A stretch of 9,048 nucleotides of DNA, taken from NCBI GenBank assembly GCA_964552765.1, contig CAZKIA010000026.1, positions 1 through 9,048 on the forward strand. Direction: 5' to 3'. This document shows, in pieces, positions 6,105 to 9,048 of the stretch; position 1 is the stretch's first letter; each line of letters starts with the position of its first letter. Source of the DNA: JAPUDQ01 sp964552765. GTDB lineage: Bacteria; Patescibacteriota; Saccharimonadia; Saccharimonadales; Saccharimonadaceae. The notes beneath the pieces are model-generated. The model saw nothing but the letters and a program-made list of their open reading frames with translations, had not been told where the DNA came from and ran no database searches. The position numbers were made by a program, and so were the translations under genes.

Positions 6105-7003
6105 TGTCATCCCTCATCCCTCATCCCGCGCCCCTCTTACTCGTCATTACCGGCCCGACTGCGAGCGGCAAGAGCGCGCTTGCACTCGATCTTGCCGAGC
6201 GCTATGGCGGCGAAATAATTTGTGCGGATTCACGGACTGTTTACAGAGGTATGGATATTGGTACCGCAAAGCCAACGCTCGCCGACCAAGCAAGGGTACC
6301 GCATCATCTGCTCGATGTGGCTAATCCTGATGAGCGGTTTACCGCGGCGGATTTTCAACGATTAGCTCGCCAATCTATTGTTGAGATACGAGATCGTGGG
6401 GCTATACCATTTATTGTTGGGGGTACAGGCCTGTATATTGACGGCCTCATACTTGACTATAAATTTGGTGCCGATGCAGATCACGATCAACGACGTAAAT
6501 ACGAAGCGATGTCGGTCGATCAAATAATTGAGTTATTAAAAAAACAACATATTTCTATACCGCATAACCATCACAATAAGCGTCATCTCATCCGTGCGCT
6601 TGAGCAGGGAGGCATCAATGATAACAGGGGTAATAGGCCATCAAAAAATATTATCGTTGTAGCAATAGCTACAGATAAACACGAGCTTGAAAAGCGAATA
6701 ATTCAGCGCACTGAAGAGATATTTGCCGATGGGATCATCAAGGAAACAACAAGGCTTATGTCGCTCTATGGTTCAGATCATGAGAGCATGAGCGGTAACA
6801 TATACCCGATTATTCACCAGTATATTGATGACGAGATTAGCCTTGATCGGGCCAAAGAATTATTTATTATCAAAGATCGCCAGCTCGCCAAACGACAAAT
6901 CACGTGGCTCAAACGTCACGACTTTGTTCGCTGGCTGACGCTCGATGAAGCTAGGGAACATATTATGCGTATAATCGAAGGTCAAAAAACACCTATCATC
7001 TAA
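6104..7003 (+). CDS. miaA: tRNA dimethylallyltransferase
   Basis: MiaA transfers a dimethylallyl group to N6 of A37 in tRNAs reading codons that begin with U. The 299-residue protein has the P-loop GPTASGKS (17-24), the catalytic DSRTVYRGMDIGTAKP block with D42, VGGTGLYIDGL (105-114) and a C-terminal AKRQITWLKR motif. It is slightly shorter than the roughly 310-residue norm. Deviations are RT in place of the more common MQ after DS, and YPIIHQY where IGYKE is usual near the C-terminus. The ATG overlaps the preceding stop (TAATG) and has a perfect GGAGG 8 nt upstream (6091-6095), so the start is well supported. The first codons contain a heptamer tandem repeat. The gene ends the operon with thrS, and both act on tRNA quality. 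The middle portion (about 6480-6860) is more A/T-rich than its flanks. Confidence 0.95.
   Translation: MSSLIPHPAPLLLVITGPTASGKSALALDLAERYGGEIICADSRTVYRGMDIGTAKPTLADQARVPHHLLDVANPDERFTAADFQRLARQSIVEIRDRGAIPFIVGGTGLYIDGLILDYKFGADADHDQRRKYEAMSVDQIIELLKKQHISIPHNHHNKRHLIRALEQGGINDNRGNRPSKNIIVVAIATDKHELEKRIIQRTEEIFADGIIKETTRLMSLYGSDHESMSGNIYPIIHQYIDDEISLDRAKELFIIKDRQLAKRQITWLKRHDFVRWLTLDEAREHIMRIIEGQKTPII
6107..6127 (+). repeat. Three tandem copies of TCATCCC at the 5' end of miaA
   Basis: An exact heptamer repeated three times directly after the miaA start codon, coding SSLIPHP. The unit length is not a multiple of three, so gain or loss of one copy would shift the frame. It precedes the P-loop, in a part of the protein without conserved residues. 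Confidence 0.85.
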
Positions 7004-7028
7004 TCTCTATCACCTAACGTCTAATCCG

Positions 7029-7039
7029 TGCTACTATAG
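7029..7039 (+). promoter_or_regulatory. Extended -10 promoter for the wHTH-NTase / MBL gene pair
   Basis: TGC plus TACTAT (7032-7037), identical over 11 bases (TGCTACTATAG) to the thrS promoter core. The expected start is near 7044, giving a leader of about 23 nt that includes GAGGG (7053-7057). No good -35 is seen, which is normal for extended -10 promoters. Confidence 0.55.
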
Positions 7040-7066
7040 TATTCGATAACAAGAGGGAAATTGTCA

Positions 7067-7663
7067 GTGATTGACGCATTATTTGGTTCAAAAACGCGAG
7101 TAAAACTATTGCACCTATTTTTAAACAACCCAAATAGGGCATTTTATGTACGTGAGATTACCCGCAAGATCGATGAGCAGATCAACTCTGTCCGGCGAGA
7201 ACTGGCCAACATGCTCAGTATTGGCATTATCAAGAGCGAGACCAGCAATAATCGTCTCTACTATGAGATCAACCAAGAGTACCCGCACTTTAAGCCGCTG
7301 CACGAGATATTTTCAGATACTATGTCTGGTACTATCACCGACGATGCAAAGGTAGATGCGAATGACTGGCCAAAGCGCCTTAAGGCACTTGGTGATGTGC
7401 GTGTATTTATCTTTTCTGGCGGGATGGTTAAAGGCTCAACGAGTGATATTGATGTGCTGATTGCTGGTGATACAAATAAGACGCAGGTACGGAAGTTTAT
7501 CAAAGAACTCGAAGAAGAAGAAAATCGTAGCCTCAATTTTGTTGTCATGAGTTATCAAGATTTTTATTATCGTCTCAGTATTCGTGATAAGTTCGTTGTT
7601 TCTATCACATCAGGAAAACATACCGTTTTGGCTGATACTGAAAATATTTTGAGTGAAAGGTAA
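7067..7663 (+). CDS. Winged-helix DNA-binding protein with C-terminal minimal nucleotidyltransferase domain
   Basis: 198 residues from the GTG at 7067. This start is preferred because GAGGG (7053-7057) lies 9 nt upstream, whereas the in-frame TTG at 7061 is only 3 nt from it. Residues 1-75 form a winged helix (FGSKTRVKLLHLFLNNP, then YVREITRKI, then RRELANMLSIGII). Residues 110-165 resemble the core of MNT-type nucleotidyltransferases: FSGGMVKGSTSDIDVLI, with GG at 118-119 and carboxylates D127 and D129. The position where a third acidic residue is expected (SLNFVVM, about 155-161) shows Asn, so catalysis may be weak or absent. Proteins of this build are common in Patescibacteria; I know of no proven role. 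A local transcription regulator or a nucleotide-sensing switch is plausible. It is followed 12 nt later by an MBL-fold gene, likely in the same transcript. Confidence 0.82.
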   Translation: MIDALFGSKTRVKLLHLFLNNPNRAFYVREITRKIDEQINSVRRELANMLSIGIIKSETSNNRLYYEINQEYPHFKPLHEIFSDTMSGTITDDAKVDANDWPKRLKALGDVRVFIFSGGMVKGSTSDIDVLIAGDTNKTQVRKFIKELEEEENRSLNFVVMSYQDFYYRLSIRDKFVVSITSGKHTVLADTENILSER

Positions 7664-7675
7664 AAAGGAGATACT

Positions 7676-8302
7676 ATGGAGCTAACATACCGAGGTGGTA
7701 ACTGCGTTGAGATCGCTGTAAAAAAGGAAACAATAGTGATAGACGGTGCCCTGTCAAAGCTAGGACTAAAGGATATAACAGAGAAAGATGCTGTATATTT
7801 AGCAACGCAGACTGATTTTAATCCAGCTACCGATAAGGGTGTGGCTGTCGATGGGCCAGGTGAATACGAGATCCGGGGAGTGTCTGTGAAGGGCATCCCG
7901 ACCCAGCGCATGATCGACCACGACGGCAGCGAGCAAGCCACAATGTATCGAATTGTAGCTGAAGGAATTCGCATTGTTGTTGTCGGGCACACTCATGAGC
8001 CACTCACGGATGAAGAGCTTGAGGCAATTGGTGTGATCGATATTGCCATTATCCCAATAGGCGGCAACGGCTACACGCTTGATGCTCACCAGGCAGCCAA
8101 GATGGTCAAGCAACTTGAGCCAAAAATTGTCATTCCGACTCATTATGCCGATAAAGCAATTAAGTATGAAGTTCCTCAGGATGACTCGGTAGAGGATTTT
8201 GTAAAGGAACTCAGCGCTACTCATGAGAAGACAGCATCGTACAAGATCAAGGGGTCGGTTCTGCCTGCCGCTATGACCGTACTTGAGCTAGAGCGCTCAT
8301 GA
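7676..8302 (+). CDS. MBL-fold (Lactamase_B_3-like) protein with degenerate metal site
   Basis: 208 residues, related to the UPF0173/PF13483-type metallo-beta-lactamase fold. Family blocks are present: an opening strand (LTYRGGNCVEI), GPGEYEIRGVSVKGIP (60-75), VVVGHTHEPLTDEEL (102-115), IIPIGGNGYTLDAHQAAKMV (125-144) and KIVIPTHYAD (150-159). The HxHxDH motif expected after DAVYLAT (38-44) is replaced by QTDFNP (45-50), and the usual GH near residue 8 is GG. Remaining candidate ligands are H105, H107 and H156. The family normally has a Gly-Asp-rich stretch where HTH appears, so an altered or lost metal site is likely. AAGGAG 5 nt before the ATG makes the start clear. It sits 12 nt after the wHTH-NTase gene. 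The substrate is unknown; hydrolase activity should not be assumed. Confidence 0.82.
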   Translation: MELTYRGGNCVEIAVKKETIVIDGALSKLGLKDITEKDAVYLATQTDFNPATDKGVAVDGPGEYEIRGVSVKGIPTQRMIDHDGSEQATMYRIVAEGIRIVVVGHTHEPLTDEELEAIGVIDIAIIPIGGNGYTLDAHQAAKMVKQLEPKIVIPTHYADKAIKYEVPQDDSVEDFVKELSATHEKTASYKIKGSVLPAAMTVLELERS

Positions 8303-8330
8303 CACAGGAGCTAAAACGGAACAGCCGTTA

Positions 8331-8358
8331 GAATTAGGTTGGTAACAACAGCTAATTC
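8331..8358 (+). other. Intergenic hairpin downstream of the MBL gene
   Basis: GAATTAG (8331-8337) and GTTG (8338-8341) pair with CAAC (8346-8349) and CTAATTC (8352-8358) around a GTAA loop, with a 2-nt bulge (AG). This is 11 bp in total. A smaller hairpin AACGG/CCGTT lies just before it (8315-8329). No T-run follows, so it is not a standard intrinsic terminator; it may stabilise the 3' end of the mRNA or be part of a small RNA. The rest of 8303-8433 shows no ORF I would support. Confidence 0.5.
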
Positions 8359-8433
8359 AAAGATGACTCGGCACAAGATTACCTAGAGCTAACTTTGTTT
8401 CGTGTTTGTTGATTGTATTTTTCATATTACCAC

Positions 8434-8463
8434 TTGACAACCATAACCATCATTAGATATACT
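8434..8463 (+). promoter_or_regulatory. Sigma70-type promoter for the downstream secreted repeat protein
   Basis: A perfect TTGACA (8434-8439), an 18-nt spacer and TATACT (8458-8463). The expected start is near 8470, about 44 nt before the chosen ATG at 8514. This is the closest match to consensus in the window, which suggests the surface protein is highly expressed. Confidence 0.75.
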
Positions 8464-8513
8464 GCCGCTGTATATCAAAGACACGTGTGGAACGTGAAAT
8501 GGAAGACAAAAAC

Positions 8514-9048
8514 ATGAAGAAACAGAAATCTTTTTTGGCGATCTTTAGCCTATTGCTATTATGTGCAAGTATCATCATTGGGCCACTTGTACAGGCTCTG
8601 CCAGGGGATTATGTGTGGCAAAACAAAGCCATGAATGGAGACACAAAATCGTGGACTAGTATTGCCTCCAGTGCTGATGGCACAAAATTAGCTGCGACTG
8701 AGGGGGGTGGCTTCATCTATACTAGCACCGACTCCGGCGCCACCTGGGCAGAGCGCACATCCGCCGGCTCCCGAAACTGGGAATCCATCACCTCCAGCGC
8801 TGACGGTACCAAGCTGGCGGTTATAGGGTTGGACTGGACGAGCAATGGCTCCATCTACACCAGCCAAGACTCCGGCGCCACCTGGACGGAGCAAACCGCC
8901 GCCGGCTCCCGCAGCTGGCGATCTATCACCTCCAGTGCCGACGGCACTAAGCTAGCAGCAGTAAACAACGGCGGCTCCATCTACACCTCCACCGACTCCG
9001 GCGCCACCTGGACGGAGCAAACCGCCGCCGGCTCCCGCAGCTGGCGAT
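8514..9048 (+). CDS. Secreted Asp-box (BNR-like) repeat protein, 5' part (runs off the right edge)
   Basis: 178 complete codons are visible with no stop. The N-terminus has a lysine-rich start, a hydrophobic core at about 7-26 and a likely signal peptidase site after VQA (28), so the protein is exported. From residue about 44 there are repeats of 42-46 residues of the form SW-SI-SSADGTKLAA, then IYTS-DSGATW-E-T-AGSR. Each holds an Asp box (nt 8724-8747, 8862-8885, 8988-9011), typical of beta-propeller blades in sialidase-like and photosystem-stability-factor-like proteins. The start at 8514 is chosen because GGAAG (8501-8505) lies 8 nt upstream and it gives a standard signal peptide; an in-frame ATG at 8499 lacks a ribosome site. 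The same repeat occurs at the left edge (1-120), so this gene is a paralogue of the left gene, or the same family split by assembly. The repeat part is G+C-rich beside the A/T-rich start of the gene. Confidence 0.88.
   Translation, partial: MKKQKSFLAIFSLLLLCASIIIGPLVQALPGDYVWQNKAMNGDTKSWTSIASSADGTKLAATEGGGFIYTSTDSGATWAERTSAGSRNWESITSSADGTKLAVIGLDWTSNGSIYTSQDSGATWTEQTAAGSRSWRSITSSADGTKLAAVNNGGSIYTSTDSGATWTEQTAAGSRSWR
8868..9048 (+). repeat. 126-bp-period tandem coding repeat, cut by the window edge
   Basis: Bases 8868-8922 and 8994-9048 are identical over 55 bases, a period of 126 nt (42 codons). The array continues past the edge. The earlier unit (from about 8730) is more diverged and 12 nt longer. 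Near-perfect identity suggests recent unit duplication or conversion. Confidence 0.85.

Noticed and set aside
7799..8224. Minus-strand ORF opposite the MBL gene
   Set aside because: It is a shadow of a well-supported gene with a strong ribosome site and family motifs, and it has no recognisable domain itself.
8514..8600. Lipoprotein signal in the right-end protein (Cys at residue 17)
   Set aside because: The residues before Cys are LLL, without the Gly/Ala/Ser needed at -1, and the Cys lies inside the hydrophobic core. A signal peptidase I site after VQA fits better.
1..9048. A small circular plasmid or phage genome closed at the repeats
   Set aside because: Joining the right edge directly to the left edge shifts the frame and gives a TGA within six codons, the two edges are not identical, and the content is chromosomal housekeeping genes.
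1..9048. UGA recoded as Gly, as in Gracilibacteria/Absconditabacteria
   Set aside because: TGA ends the MBL gene at 8300-8302 at a sensible family length, and no gene is interrupted by TGA.
8868..9048. CRISPR array
   Set aside because: The 126-bp periodic repeat is in frame, coding, and has no unique spacers; it encodes Asp-box blades.

Overview
The window looks like a chromosomal piece of a Patescibacteria/CPR organism, most likely Candidatus Saccharibacteria (TM7). The grounds are the compact same-strand gene layout, a threonyl-tRNA synthetase without the N-terminal TGS domain, a small winged-helix/nucleotidyltransferase protein of a type I associate with CPR genomes, a Patescibacteria-type MBL-fold protein, and large secreted repeat proteins. 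The lineage is inferred from family resemblance only. The genetic code appears standard: TGA is used as a stop (8300-8302) and no reading frame needs it as sense.

Layout. Positions 1-2373 hold the 3' part of a very large secreted surface protein: an Asp-box (BNR-like) repeat at the left edge, then a tail-fibre/adhesin-like region, then a Gly-rich C-terminus. A small membrane-anchored hypothetical follows (2407-2916), perhaps translated from a leaderless transcript. A bidirectional-looking terminator (2949-2981) separates it from a minus-strand tRNA-Val(GAC) with encoded CCA. Divergent from the tRNA, a promoter at 3141-3168 drives a leader of about 165 nt that I read as a compact T-box riboswitch ending in an intrinsic terminator just upstream of thrS.

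thrS is followed closely by a HAD-family 5'-nucleotidase-like gene, an alkyltransferase-like (ATL) gene in which the AGT active-site Cys is Trp, and miaA. The last three junctions are a 14-nt gap, a 38-nt overlap and a 1-nt stop/start overlap, so this is probably one operon covering tRNA charging and modification, nucleotide clean-up and alkyl-lesion recognition. A second promoter at about 7029 precedes a pair of genes: a winged-helix/nucleotidyltransferase protein and an MBL-fold protein that has lost the HxHxDH motif. A structured 200-bp gap with a good sigma70-type promoter then leads into the 5' part of a second Asp-box repeat secreted protein, cut by the right edge.

Both window ends lie in the same Asp-box repeat family. 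They are either two paralogues or ends of a contig broken in repeats. Direct circular joining of the ends is frame-breaking. The two observations I rate highest are the thrS T-box leader with its perfect 7-nt UGGAACC bulge, and the metal-site-degenerate MBL protein beside the wHTH-NTase protein.
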